In this document: piece after piece, positions 38,359 to 51,014 of the stretch | How positions within the stretch are numbered: position 1 is the stretch's first letter | How the letters are laid out: each line of letters begins with the position of its first letter | From: Tetrapyrgos nigripes | Taxonomy: Eukaryota > Basidiomycota > Agaricomycetes > Agaricales > Campanellaceae | NCBI GenBank assembly: GCA_013368315.1 | Contig: JAACJM010000297.1 | Location: forward strand, 35,257 to 99,256 | Direction: 5' to 3' | Length of the DNA: 64,000 nucleotides | Program-made: the position numbers and the translations under genes | The notes under the pieces: model-generated | Database searches by the model: none | The model's input: only the letters and a program-made list of their open reading frames with translations | Told to the model about the DNA's origin: nothing

Positions 38359-38770
38359 TTCTCTGCTGAAGGTATCTTTTATCTACGCTTGATTGTTTTG
38401 GAGAAGAGGATCAATTGTCGCCCCCTTCTCGTAAAAAGTTTGCTATGCTGCTAGAAGCCTCAATCCTGTTATTCCAGACCTTGGGATGCTGTTGTACATT
38501 ACATCTCTATCAATGCAGTCTGCCTCTTCCGACGATGATCGCCACCCATTATGCATTAAGCTTGAAAGCACCTATACACAGCAATATACAATTTCTACAC
38601 ATACACAACAAAAATCAGTAGCACAGACCAAGGATGACAACATGAAGAGTACAAAGAGTGAGAAGTGGGCAAATGTCAGGGTTTTCTGGGGGAAGCGTAG
38701 CGGTATTTCCGTATACTGACGTTTGCTGGCAAGGTAACAGTTGCATTCGAAAACTCGTATTTTTCCAACC

Positions 38771-41700
38771 CTAACGGCTTTCGTGCAGTTCTGGGATGAT
38801 CTGAAAACAAAATGTAAACTAAGGGCTGGTTCATCTTGCTACAAGACTCACCTGGACCACCACCGCGGTGCTCTACACAAAGCTTCAGAAACCCTGTTCC
38901 AAATTTCGACCATTTCTCGTCGACGTATGAACGTAATTGCTGAGGATCTTGGATACCGCAATGTTCTCTGATCATACGTTTCAAGGCCATAAAATCTGAA
39001 CGACGGTATAAGGGAAAAAAAATAAAACGCGAAGCAGGACAGAAGAAGACTCGCCTGAAGGAGGTGACAGACTCAGTTGCTCCAATATCTCGTCAGGCAA
39101 GACGAGATCGGCATCATTGTATCCAAAACTCCTCATGAACTGCAATGGTAAAATTTGTTAATGATAATGATATTTCATGGAAACCTCTCCCCATACCTCT
39201 ACCCTGAGAGCCTTCAGCTGAACGAGAAAGGACGTTTCACAAATTTCCGGCGTGTTCGCAATGGTTTCTGTTGAGGAGAATGAATTTTCGAGGGGACTGT
39301 TAGACTCATTCTCATTGATAGTCATTCCGTTGGGGGAAACATATGAGCCAGAGCCGGATACGGGTTTAGGGACAGCAAGCGGTAGCCGGAAGGATGGTTT
39401 GAAGACACTGTGGGCAAGTTCACCTGGCTGGAGGAGCAAATGTATATAAAGGAGCAACCCTTGTAAAGATGACCAAGGGGCTTACCTCGATATACATCAC
39501 CTCGCCATTTCCTTCGCAAGATATTTCATCCAGAAAGCCAAGGAAGCAAAGTCTGCTCAAGAGTCGATCTATCTCTTCCCTGGTCAAATGAGATCCTGCT
39601 CCAAACAGATTTGCTTGATTCCCAGCTGAAGCATTCCCGACTTGATTCTTGAAAAGTTGACGACAATCTGACGAAGTCACACCGTCTGCATCACTCTCTG
39701 CGAAGCTCTGCACCAACTTTACCAAATCCTGAGCTTCTTTCGTGAAGTCTTTCTTGACCACAAGATCAGCGTTGCAACAGACGTCACATTTACCGCAAGC
39801 ATGCTGCAAATCTTCCCCTAATGTGTGGAGTAATAAAGCTTGTCTACAGGCAAACTCATTCTCGCAATATTTTGCCATAAGATAGACGCGATTCTGTTCT
39901 TCTGCCTTGACTTCGGAAGCGAGCTCCCTGTAATCAGCGTTGCTGTAAACTGGAACGTACATTAATGAGAACTGACGCAGAATAGAGAAATAGATACTCA
40001 TACTCAATATGCAGTGAGAAGTCAAACCGTCCTGTCCCGCTGGAAAGGTATCCTCGAGGTAACTGGAGGGTAACTTACAGATCAAAGGTCTGATAGGGCT
40101 GAAAATCACCGAAAGGACATACCGTTGAATGCTCGTTGGCATGCGAAGGTGAATTATGAAGCGGACTGTGATCCAATACCATCAGCTTGAGACTGTATAA
40201 GACAATGAAAGAGGCCCACCATCCTCTCGATCAGGTGTCGCGCTTAAGGAAGCTTGGGACTGCTCGACAAGGCGAAAAATAATCAGGGACTGGCGAAGAA
40301 ACAAGACTTGGGATCTCACCGTGATGACCAAGATATTGTATTTTGCGGACTGCCAATCTTTCACCAACTGTGCCCGTTCGTGAGGGGACATCTCTGTGAG
40401 AACCATCCGAGCGTTATGCGTTCTCGCTATCTGCTCTGTCAATTCAATGCACTCCTGATCCGTTGAGCAGTATATGATACCAGCACGTTTAGGTTCCAAG
40501 GAGGATACGTATTCGATGACCGCTGATGTGACTTGAGGCGTTTTCGACCGGACGGCATAATGTAGGTTGTTACGGCTGAAAGTCTGGGAAAAACGAGCAC
40601 AATTCGACAATCCCAGTGCCTGCTCAATCGCATCAGCAGTATTTTGCTCTGTGAGGGCCATGATAGGCACGCCTGGAAAACGGCTCTTCAACGAATGAAG
40701 ATACCTATACTGGACGGGAGTGAGTTAACGGTGATATAATGTAGTAGAAACCTACCTTTGCATCTCGGGAAGTATGCTCTGACATTAACAGTCGGTGGGC
40801 ATCATTGATAGCGATGCGTGCCAGACAGCCAGCTGAGAACTCTTTATGGAGCAGGCTCTGAAGTGTAGAGCTGTCTTGTAATTTTTCCGGTGTAACGCAA
40901 AGAACGTCTGGTTTGTCAGAACTTTGGAGCCGTCTTATGACCTCAGCAGTCCCAGCTGTCCACAGGAGAACATCGATGCCGTTTTGTTTCAGCTCCGAAA
41001 TATGGTCTGCACTGAGCACATCATAAGGAGATACGATGATGGTAGTGCCTCTACGTGTTTGACCTATACGACACACAGAGGCTATTCGAAGGCACAGATC
41101 TTTCGCGCCTGCGCGTGGTGTGCACACGAACACGTCGAAGTTCTCCATGAAAGAACATAACGCCTGAAGGTAAACGGCCCGTAGAGAGGAGACTCCCAAC
41201 GCGATTTGAAGCCGGGAACGAAAACTATTGTCAGATAGAGCGTCGTCGTCTTCGCCTGTGCCATTGCATCTAGCAGGTTCGCTAGAAACAAAACTTGCAT
41301 TCGTGACAGAATCGGAGCCAGTGACTTCAGGAGTAGCCTCCCGGGTAATGATATCTTCGCCTGTCCTATTATCCGGAGGTTTCAAGGTATCCAGTCTCGC
41401 TGTGCACGCGTCACTAAGTTTCGTCAGAAGAACAGTCAAGCTTGGAGTGAAGTTCTTCCTTACTGTATCATATTCAATGACCACTTGTCGCCTTTCTTAT
41501 TTCCAGCAAAATAATCACATAATTGCGCAGAGTTCCGAGATATTATACTGTGTATGAAGATTTCCTGCTTTTCGTGCAGATTTGACGCGTATTCCAGCTA
41601 AGAAGCACTTGAGAGGAGGTTGCCACTGGCGAATGATGATACATACAGCTGCAGTACCACTTCCGTTGGCATTACTGTATACGGGCTGCATTTTTTGGGA

Positions 41701-41811
41701 TAAGAAGAAGCAGGAGAACTCATCAAGGCTACTCACTTTGAACCTTTTGGAAGAAAATGAGGAATCAGACGACTCGGAAGAGTTTCTCTTCAGACTGGAG
41801 TCGAAGGGCAT
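38771..41811 (-). CDS. RecQ-family helicase-like protein with degenerate motor motifs
   Basis: Stop TAG 38773-38771 after a last intron (38851-38791). The largest exon-like stretch is 41484-40705, followed by 40691-40182, 40142-39420 and C-terminal exons. The RecQ layout is recognisable, but the motor motifs are lost: VCTPRAGAKDLCL instead of the GKS/T Walker A, INDAHRLL instead of DEAH, LTEQNTADAI instead of the TAT motif, SLSATPDREDGG in place of QESGRAGRDG. Preserved parts are FSRNNLHYAVR, the zinc site CRQALLLHTLGE...CGKCDVCC and the winged-helix RQC region (LTREEIDRLLSRLCFLGFLDE). Probably an ATPase-dead DNA-binding relative, possibly a decaying duplicate. The first exon may begin at ATG 41811 (MPFDSSLKRN), giving a 79-bp divergent promoter with the next gene. 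The 5' splicing is unresolved. Confidence 0.65.
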
Positions 41812-41890
41812 ATGAAATGCATTAACGCACAGCCACACGTCATCCTCCAGGACATCCATAAAAAGACTTGCCCTAGCGCTTCTGGCTACC

Positions 41891-43508
41891 ATGCCTCCAA
41901 TTGAAATGCCCATGAACAAAGTATAACCTCGTTGGCCTACAGTCTGTCCCAGTAACTGACGCTGTCCTAGGCCCACCAGCATGCCGCCAATGCAGAAGAC
42001 TACATCAGCAGTGGCCTTCTCATACCAGCCTCTCAAGAACACGCCAAAGCAGCAGAGGCGTATCTGGCTGCTGTCGAACGTGCTCAAGACGCATCGGTTC
42101 ATACCCACTTTTCCCGGTCGAAAACAATTCTTTGACCAAGCTTTCTCTAGACCAAACGAACACTCCAAATGCTGTATAACGAACATTGCAAAGCAGCCAA
42201 GGACCTGGAGAAGAAGATTGCTAGTCTGCGCGACCAAGGCGTCGACCCGACATTGCCTCAAAAGGCTGACCGACCACCGCCACCACCTGTCTTCAGTCAT
42301 CCGTCTTCTTCTGCTGGTCCTTCTCATACAATACCTTCGCCTTCTCAGCAACGTCCTTTGGCGGAATCTCAGACGGTAGACGAATCATTTATGTTATTGG
42401 GAGGTCAACGGGTGCGTATCTAGTCCTTGTCCTTCTACGGCGATATATGTGAATACTCTGCTAGTCAGATCCAGGGGATGCATTCAACCAATTCTGGAAC
42501 ATTATGCAAGGAATGCTCGATAATCTCTCCCAGCCGGTAGCCTTTGCTACAGCACCCTTAGGCACACCCGCCGAATTGTCAGATGCTGCTGATACATCCG
42601 CACCACCGCGGACTGTACGACGAGATAGTAGCCTCAGCAGTGACACTGACATGGAAGAACCGATGGTTTCCCGCTGGACGAGAAAGCTGGGCATGAGTCG
42701 CGATAAGAAAACTTCGTCGGCAAAGGCTGCTCGACTTGCCCATGACCAACCCAGTCTGGTGGAGGAAGATGAGGACGATCTGTTTGATGATGGTGAGTAC
42801 ATGTTTTATAATTTTACGGAACAACTGACATGACCTACAACTGCAGGTGACGAACTTTCCGAGTCCTTCTTTTTAATACCATCGGAGAATACTATGATTG
42901 CACTCAAAAAAGAGAATAATGCACTCAAGCAAGAGATACAATCTATGAAAAAGAAACTAGAAACAACCGAACGAGTATTACAACTTCGGAAGGAACAAGA
43001 CATGCAACTGAGGGACAGTATAGTTCAGGCTTCCAAAGAGGTGAGTGCTTATCTCTTTCTGAAAGAAACCATGGTCAAAATCGGTCTCTAGGCACAGAGG
43101 GTAATGGGAGCGTCGTTCGTTGGACGGAATCCGCCGGATTTGGCCCCTCTGAATCTGAACGGACCTATGCAAGCACTCCCTATACCTGGGATACAGACGG
43201 CCCGTGAAGGACAATATATGCGCCGAGTCAAAGAGTTGGAAGAGGAACTTCGTGCTGCCCGTGCTGAGAACGAGAAGAATGTATATTCAACCTCATCGCT
43301 ATCTTTAATGTCTGCTAACCAACCTTTCCCGTGTCAGAAACAAATGATTGCAAAGTTCAAAGAACGCTGGGAGAAACTCAAAGAATCTGCCAAACGGAAG
43401 AAGGAGCTAAAGAAAGCAGAAGCAGCTAAAGCAGGCGTCCAAGAAAGGATTGTGGAGGACCCTGAAGCTGAGGAGGAACAAGATGGCACGCCATCTGTCC
43501 AGCCATAA
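41891..43508 (+). CDS. MIT-like / coiled-coil protein, Atg38-NRBF2-like candidate
   Basis: Exons 41891-41920, 41971-42096, 42151-42411, 42465-42792, 42847-43040, 43092-43280 and 43338-43508 join in phase to about 430 residues. The N-terminus is a helical hairpin typical of MIT/TPR-like bundles (ANAEDYISSGLLIPASQEH, AAEAYLAAVERAQ, MLYNEHCKAAKDLEKKIA). A Pro/Ser-rich and acidic linker follows (VEEDEDDLFDD), then two coiled coils (NTMIALKKENNALKQEIQ; RVKELEEELRAARAENEK) and a Lys/Glu-rich tail. This order (MIT, linker, coiled coil) resembles Atg38/NRBF2 of the autophagy PI3-kinase complex, but the assignment rests on layout only. It diverges from the RecQ-like gene. Confidence 0.6.
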
Positions 43509-43636
43509 TATGATTTTGATTTATACGATGTACGAATATGGATGTTTCTGGATTTCTTTATGATTCATGTATCTATAGATATCAAAGCGGTTGTAGTATA
43601 TGTACTATACTTTTGCGACGTGTTACAAGTGTTTTC

Positions 43637-44932
43637 CTATCCTTTCCGCTTACTCTTCCTAGTCGGTTGACATTCTGGACAATACCATGGTACTTCTTCT
43701 GGCGGTGCCTCTTTTAACCCTACGCAATTCCAATGGAACTAGTGATGGTCTATAAGTGGTCACACACAAACAAGTTGAGAATTGCTCACCCATTCATATT
43801 TGCACCGATTGTTGTCACAAGCAATCATCTATGCAAAGAAATGTAGGCTGGTGAAGTGGCTGAAGTTGCGGAAACACGTACGTTTCCAGAAGACCCTTGC
43901 TGACAGAAACAAAACTTTTGTTGAGGGGGTACGGTGATAGTAAGAGGGCCTTCTTGAGGAGGTTTCATCCGAACACGTTTTCTCTTCGCAGGGGGAGGAG
44001 GTGGGGTAGGTTCTGGATCGTTCTCGGGATGTGTCGCAGGGAAATCCAACTCTTCGAGATCACTGTCATCTAGTATCGGTCTACTGCTGGGCCTGGTCCA
44101 ACGAGATGCGGGTGCAAGGGCCTCGGGAAGGATGATAGGAGCCATTTGAGTCCCAGGACGAGTACCAAGCGATATAGCAAGCTCCTGCTCTTTGATAGCT
44201 TGCTCTATCAACCTGATTTGTCTATCAACCTGTCAGAGAGTAATAAGTATAACAGAAATGTTAGCTGGAGGTATGACTGACAGAGTCCTGGGCAGCCTGT
44301 GCTAAGTAGACCTTTTCCTGGCTTGCATGGATGGTTTCCTCAGTAAGCCAGGCAATGTGAGCCAACATCCCACGAGTTGTTTCCGGTATTGAGACGCGTC
44401 CCACAGGAAATCCAATGGGTGATTGTGATGAGGATTCCACAAGTACTTCCGGTTGGGGAGTAGTTCGGGTTGTTGCTGCCTCTTCCGTAGCTTCTGCTTC
44501 ACCATTGAGACGTTTGCCGAATGCCTCTGCGTGAATATGGCGCCGTTTCGAGACGTAATTTGTGAGAGTGGGCATCAGGTCGTGCATGCAACCTGAGAAG
44601 CGTTAGACTGTGGTTGACACAGACCGGGATCACATACCAAGGACTTGCTCTTCTAACTCGCGCATCAAAGCATACTGCCTATGCAGATGAAGAGGCAGCT
44701 GCTCGACGGCTGCTTGTGGTCAGGTGAGGCGAGAAAGCAGCAGAGAAACGATCGGACCTTCGTAGTGTTCCTCTCTTATGGTGTCCCATATTTCGCGCTC
44801 CTTCTGTGCCCTTGCTTCTGGGTCCTCGAGTGCTTGCTCTGTGCGGTCGCGGTCTTGCGGGACGTCCAGCTGGTCGGAGAAAGCTTGGGAGTGGCGGCGC
44901 TTGCGGGTGCGGGAGCGAAGTCCGGCAGACAT
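43637..44932 (-). CDS. ING-family chromatin protein with PHD finger
   Basis: Start ATG 44932 (MSAGLRSRTRKRR). After an intron that splits GAA G|CA, the ING domain follows: AVEQLPLHLHRQYALMRELEEQV, MHDLMPTLTNYVSKRRH, and QIRLIEQAIKEQE. The middle is Pro/Glu-rich with a basic KRKRVRMKP. The C-terminal PHD finger is spread over three exons: FCFCQQGSSGN, MIACDNNRCKYEW, then FHWNCVGLKEAPPEEVPWYCPEC (C4HC3), ending KSKRKG. ING proteins bind H3K4me3 and target histone acetyltransferase or deacetylase complexes (yeast Yng1, Yng2, Pho23). Which complex cannot be told from the sequence. It shares a 38-bp divergent gap with CDC50. Confidence 0.85.
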
Positions 44933-44970
44933 GAAGGAAAGGGTGACGGTCACGTCACACACGTAACTTT
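44933..44970. promoter_or_regulatory. 38-bp divergent promoter, ING gene / CDC50
   Basis: Only 38 bp separate the two start codons. The gap holds a perfect palindrome GTGACGGTCAC (44943-44953) that runs into CACGTCAC, a CRE/bZIP-like half site. Confidence 0.45.
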
Positions 44971-46332
44971 ATGGGCATCTTTAACAGGAAGAGCGGCAAC
45001 GACAACGAGAAGAAGGAAAAGGGCGCATGGCGGCGACCAGCAAACACAGCGTTCAAGCAGCAGCGTCTCAAAGCATGGCAGCCCATCCTCACTCCAAAGA
45101 CCGTCCTTCCCACCTTCTTCATCGTCGCCGTAATCTTCGGCCCCATTGGCGGGCTTCTCATCTGGGGCTCTTCCCTCGTCTCCGAAATGACCTTTGACTA
45201 TACAGAATGCGAGAGACTCACCCCCTCAACGAAGAACGGCTCATACGAGTTTGTCGACATTCCTTCCAATAAATATTCCTACCGTCTTTCCTCCTCGGTC
45301 TCGAACATAAATCCTCCCCAATATGCCCTCCTTGACAACTCCAACAACCTCACTAACAACGCCGACCTGTCAGTCTCCGATAAATTCCAATGTATAATCC
45401 AGTTCGAGGTTCCGATAGATCTCGAGGCATCTGTCTTCCTCTACTACAAGCTTACCAACTTTTACCAAAACCATCGTCGATACGTCAAGTCTCTCGACTC
45501 TAACCAGCTCAGAGGTCGTGGTGGTGACGCCAAATCTCTCGACAATGGAGATTGCGATCCTCTGGGCAGCATCGACGGTAAACCCATCTACCCATGTGGT
45601 CTTATAGCCAACTCCTGGTTTAATGGCAAGTCCCCTCTCCTTTCTGTTGTCTTCCGCACTAATCTCTATTTTAGATACTTTCTCCACTCCTATACTCCTC
45701 AATCCCAGCACGTCAAGTCCAGAGGCTCCCTATGTCTTTTCAGACAAGAACATTGCCTGGCCTGGTGAAGCCAACAAATACGTGTCATCCCCGATTGGTA
45801 ACGGTTACAACGATCTGAGCGAAATCGTCCCTCCTCCGAACTGGAAGCTTCGCTATCCTGATAATTACACGAATGACAACCCTCCACCCAACCTCAAGGA
45901 GGATGAGCATTTCCAGAATTGGATGCGAACAGCTGGTCTCCCTACCTTCACCAAGCTCTACGGTAGAAATGATACCAGCACCATGGCCAAGGGGCGATAC
46001 CAAACTGTTGTCGGAATGAGTATGCTCTGCTTTGCCGATGCTTACCCGGACATTCTTACTCATACGTTCGTTCTTCCAGATTTCCCGGTCCTTCCCTACA
46101 AAGGTACCAAATCGATTGTCATTTCGACTGTGTCATGGATTGGAGGCAAGAATCCTTTCTTGGGGTGGGCTTATGTTGCCGCTGCCAGTCTTTTCGCATT
46201 CCTTGCCATTGCTGGTACGATCAGGCATCTCGTTAAGCCGAGGTAAGACAAGACTTGTTTCTCTTGTGATGCTGTATTGATGCTGTGTACAGGCGGCTTG
46301 GCGACATGTCTCTCCTTTCATGGAACCGATGA
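44971..46332 (+). CDS. CDC50: CDC50/LEM3 family, beta subunit of phospholipid flippase
   Basis: Exons 44971-45625, 45675-46242 and 46293-46332. Type: short cytosolic N-terminus (AFKQQRLKAWQPILTPKTVLP), first membrane helix (TFFIVAVIFGPIGGLLI), large lumenal domain with NGSY, DVPIDL-like VPIDLEASVFLYYKLTNFYQNHRRYVKS, PCGLIANSWFN, IAWPGE, FQNWMRTAGLPTFTKLYGR, then a second helix (FLGWAYVAAASLFAFLAIAG). It partners P4-ATPases for exit from the ER and for lipid transport. The first intron uses a GC donor (GCAAGT at 45626, end 45674). The last exon adds only a 12-residue tail. Confidence 0.93.
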
Positions 46333-46592
46333 TGATCTACATACGTTGTGCTGTATCCTGTGTCTTATATCTTAATTTGCTAGTGTACCTCGGATGGACT
46401 GTCAGACTTACAGTAGACGTTTAATGCAGTATTTATTGTTCACGCATTCTCCAAAGGTGTCCGAAGTCTGGCTGCATTCTATATTAAATTCGAGAATTTT
46501 ATTATGCTACAAAAAATTCCTATTCGTCATTTCGTGAGGAGAAAATGGTCCGTCAAGTAAAAGTAAAGGAAACTAGGAAAGAAAGGACAGCT

Positions 46593-48956
46593 TTACTCTG
46601 CCATCTGTCGGAACTTGTCTTGAATCTCCGTGTACAACGAATCCAGCTTCTGTTTCACGTTCTCTTGTCCTTGGGAAGGGGACTGCAAACACTGCGTTAG
46701 CAACTTCACCAGATGACCAAACTTTATCCGCTTACCTCAAACTTCATCTGGGACAATTTGAACATGATATCGGCAGCTTGATCCTTGATCTTTGCAAACG
46801 TCATGTCATTCTGAACCACCGCCTTCTGCGCAGCATCATGGAAACCAACAAAATTGCGCAACATCCCGCTCGTCTTGTAGAAAGGACAATACCTGTCGTA
46901 TTCACTCATACCATTCTGTTGCAGGAAGTCATCCTTCAACATCCTGGCAACCTCTAGCGTGATCTTGTCATTCTCTCCTAAAGCGCTCTTTCCAACCAAC
47001 TGCACAATTTCCGCTAAATCTTCTTCCTTTTGCAGAATCTCCTTGGTTTTGGTACGCATCTCCACGAACCCGGGTTCGGTCTTCTCATAATGCGGCTCGA
47101 GCACCTTGGTGTATTTGGAATATGAGAGAGACCAGTTGACCGAAGGGAAGTGCTTCCGCTGGGCAAGCTTCTTGTCAAGACCCCAGAAGACCTGGACGAT
47201 ACCCAACGTAGCAGAAGTGACGGGATCAGAGAAATCACCTCCGGGAGGAGAGACACTGATGGCATACGATCAGCATATTCTCCTGGGCATTCAACGAACC
47301 ACTTACGCCCCGACAATCGAAACGGTACCTTGTCTCTGAGGGTTACCCATACATACGACCTTTCCAGCACGTTCGTAGAAACTGGCAAGCTTTGTTCCCA
47401 GGTAAGCAGGATATCCAGAGTCTGCAGGCATTTCAGCCAAACGACCAGAGATTTCACGGAGCGCCTCAGCCCAACGGGACGTGGAATCCGCCATCATTGC
47501 GACGTTCGTGCCCTGGTCACGGAAGTACTCTGAGAGTGTGATGCCGGTATAGATGGAAGCTTCTCGAGCAGCGACAGGCATGTTCGAGGTGTTCGCTACC
47601 AGAGTTGTACGCTTCATGATGGGCTCTTGACGATCACCGACTTCCATAGTCAATTCTGGGAACTGACAAGAAATGAGCAAATTGAAGGTGTCACGGTAAG
47701 TCTATAGTCACCTCCATTAATACTTCAGCCATCTAGGACACAGATCGGTCAGTGACAAAGAAGCAGAGAAGACTTAGAGAGCACGGACCTCGTTTCCACG
47801 TTCACCGCAACCAACGTAGACAATGATGTCGCTGTTAGAGAACTTCGAGAGAGCTTGCGAAATGACAGTCTTTCCGCAACCGAAGGCACCCGGTATAGAG
47901 GTAGTACCGCCTTGCACACATCTAAAGGAGGCATTCAGAAGACAGATCTTGGTACAAAGGTGGCACCGCCTCACGGGAATAGGGCATCGAGGATTCGCTG
48001 TCCGGTTAGAAGAGGATGATCTGCTGTTTGCTTCTCAGCTACTGGTCGAGGTGCACGAACGGGCCACAACTGCATCATGGTGTGTTTGGTGGTCTTCCCT
48101 TCAAACTCGGTTTCCAGAACAATATCCTAGGGGATATTGGTAAGGCGCAGCACTTGAATAGGACAGAATAACTTACATCTACAGCATAACTACCCTTCTC
48201 GGCGATGTGGGTGATGGTACCAAGAGCACGAGGAGGTAACATGATTTTGTGATTGTTGACCAACGAGTTTTCGTACACTCCACCAAAGATGTCTCCTCCA
48301 GATATGTGATCGCCAACCTAGAAGATACATGAGTTTGCGTGCGTTTATAACTTTCGGGCAAGTACCTTGAAGGATGCTGGCGTAAAATCCCATTGCAATG
48401 AACGATCGAGAGCATCGGTGTTAATTCCACGAGGGATATAGATAGACTTGGAGAGTTCTTGAATCGACTAATAAAGAGTTACAAGGAGAGTATTTCCAAA
48501 TAGCGGTAGACTCACTCGCAGGGGTCGTTGAATCCCATCGACAATGTTCCCCATCAAGCCTAACGATCCTCATAAATTACTGAACACCAAATAGAGTAAG
48601 TGTTACGTGCCAGGACCAAGTTCAACACTCAGAGGCTTCCCAGTTCGCAGAACGGGGTCACCAACGGTTACCCCAGAAGTTTCCTCGTAAACTTGGATGG
48701 TAGCTTTGTCGGCCTCAATACGGATGACCTCTTGATAAAGAGATCAATTCAACAGAACAGAAGACAAATTATGGCACGCACCTCCGACGAGCTCATCATG
48801 ACCAACTCGTACCAGTTCGTACATAGCAGCTCCTACCATATTCTCGGCAATGACGACGGGACCAGAGACACCGAAAACTTGACCGAAACTGCTTTCCCTG
48901 TCTTCGTCTGCAATCTTTGCGATGTCGCGTTTGGCATTCTGAAGAGCACCAGCCAT
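46593..48956 (-). CDS. VMA1: V-type proton ATPase catalytic subunit A
   Basis: Start ATG 48956 ([11 protein letters not shown]), stop TAA 46595-46593 (DKFRQMAE), split by short introns. Seen: [38 protein letters not shown]-like VDGIQRPL, the non-homologous region with [22 protein letters not shown]-loop [77 protein letters not shown] and [11 protein letters not shown]. It hydrolyses ATP in the V1 sector to acidify vacuoles. The P-loop is uninterrupted, so the intein known at this site in yeast is absent. It diverges from RPT1 (175 bp) and converges with CDC50 (260 bp). Confidence 0.95.
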
Positions 48957-49131
48957 GGCCGTCTAAGATGGTGGATAAAAACAAGTCGTTGAGGGTACAG
49001 GAGGTCGTCGATCTCTGGCCGAAGGACGAAATAAGGAGGGCGTGTGAAAAGTGACGATAGATCACGTGGAGGGACGCGTCAGTACGCTTCATTACTTACT
49101 GAGCGTTTCTACTTGACTCTTGACTATCACA

Positions 49132-51014
49132 ATGCCACCAAAAGCGTACGTATTCTCTCATTCTTGAGGTTTGGATCTGTACTTATTTTTCCTTAGTGAC
49201 TGGGAGAAATGTTTGTATTACCCAACCTTTCATTCTCGCACTTGCTAACTTTCAGGCAGATGAAAAGAGAGTGGACGACAAGGAGGACGAGAAGATAGTT
49301 GGTGCGTCCTGTCAAACCCAAATAACTTATGTCTTCTAATGCACTACGTAGCGCTCGATGACAGCGACATCCAAATTCTCAAGACCTACGTATGCAACGC
49401 GCCTCTCGTTTTACTCCTGTTCTTACATCTCTCATAGGGTCAAGGACCGTACGCACACCAACTCAAGACCATTGAGAACGATCTTAAGGAGATACAGAAG
49501 CGCATAAATGAGAAATTAGGTGAGTCCTTCCTTTGTCTGCACCTTGGGCTTTCGTATTGAACCTCTACTACCAGGCGTCAAGGAGTCTGATACCGGGCTG
49601 GCTTCACCAAATTTATGGGATCTTGCAGCAGACAGGCAGAGGATGTCGGAAGAACACGCTCTACAGGTTGCACGGTGTACAAAGATTATTCCCGTTGACC
49701 CCAAAGCCGCGGAAGCCGCAAAGGCTGTCAACCCTATGGGAGCGTTACAAGGACAGAAGGGTGCTGATGAACAAGACAAGTATATCATCAACATAAGGCA
49801 AATCGCTAAATTTGTGGTAGGCCTTGGTGAGCGTGTTGCACCAACAGATATTGAAGAAGGAATGAGGGTTGGGTGAGTCTTTTTTCGTTTACAATTTCGA
49901 AAAACTCAACTTCCTCTGGATCTCAGTGTCGACCGAAATAAATACCAGATTCAGATCCCTCTACCTCCCAAAATTGACGCGTCCGTGACAATGATGCAGG
50001 TGGAAGAGAAGCCAGATGTGACTTACTCGGACATTGGCGGTTGCAAAGAACAGATTGAGAAGCTGCGTGAAGTGGTAGAAACTCCCTTACTTTCGGTCAG
50101 TATGCGTGGTCGGTTTGTATGCATAAAAATTGACGAGATTGTATAGCCAGAACGGTTTGTCAACCTCGGAATTGACCCACCGAAAGGTGTACTGTTGTTC
50201 GGTCCTCCAGGAACAGGCAAAACGTTGTGTGCTCGGGCTGTTGCAAACCGAACGGATGCCACTTTCATTCGCGTCATCGGATCAGAACTCGTTCAAAAAT
50301 ATGTCGGTGAAGGAGCTCGTATGGTCAGGGAATTGTTCGAAATGGCTCGAAGCAAGAAAGCTTGCATCATCTTCTTTGACGAAGTGGATGCTATCGGTGG
50401 TGCTCGATTTGATGATGGTGCCGGAGGCGACAACGAGGTGCAGCGAACCATGTTGGAACTGATCAATCAACTGGACGGTTTCGACCCTCGAGGAAACATC
50501 AAAGTGCTCATGGCAACAAATCGGCCTGATACATTAGACCCTGCACTTTTGCGTCCTGGTCGTCTGGACCGTAGAGTGGAGTTTTCTCTTCCGGATAACG
50601 AAGGTCGCGCACACATACTTCGTATTCATGCGCGAAGGTATGCCTTCACAAGATCTCTTCTTTCTTTCCGCAAGCTGACTTCTGTTTGCAGTATGAGTGT
50701 CGAAAGGGATATACGATTTGACTTGATTGCTCGTCTATGTCCCAACACAACTGGTGCCGAGTTGCGATCAGTAGCGACCGAAGTGAGTCTACCGGACTCT
50801 CGACGCCTGCGGACCAACTGAACCCTTTTACAGGCTGGCATGTTTGCAATACGTGCAAGGCGGAAAGTCGCCTCTGAACGTGATTTCTTGGATGCGGTAG
50901 AGAAGGTTGTAAGACAAGGGACCAAGTTCTCCAGCACGTAAGTGGCATTCCTTGCTGTCCCTGTATTTTGTTCTCACTGTACATTGTAGGCCTCTATACC
51001 AAGTATACAATTAG
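49132..51014 (+). CDS. RPT1: 26S proteasome regulatory ATPase Rpt1 (PSMC2)
   Basis: Eleven exons: 49132-49145, 49197-49210, 49260-49301, 49352-49389, 49438-49519, 49575-49872, 49927-50095, 50147-50637, 50692-50782, 50834-50937 and 50990-51014. The first two are only 14 nt of coding sequence each. Seen: [100 protein letters not shown], Walker [10 protein letters not shown], Walker [33 protein letters not shown], and the C-terminus TPLYQVYN. It is one of six ATPases that unfold substrates at the proteasome base. All exon joins keep the frame, so this gene looks intact. Confidence 0.95.

Noticed and set aside
41515..42351. 278-codon minus-strand ORF opposite the MIT/coiled-coil gene
   Set aside because: It is the shadow of the plus-strand exons 41891-42411. 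The composition is implausible (Arg/Trp/Cys-rich), and only its end may overlap the first exon of the RecQ-like gene.
46593..48956. Intein in VMA1
   Set aside because: The P-loop region [16 protein letters not shown] is continuous and no endonuclease or splicing motifs occur. This gene is intein-free.
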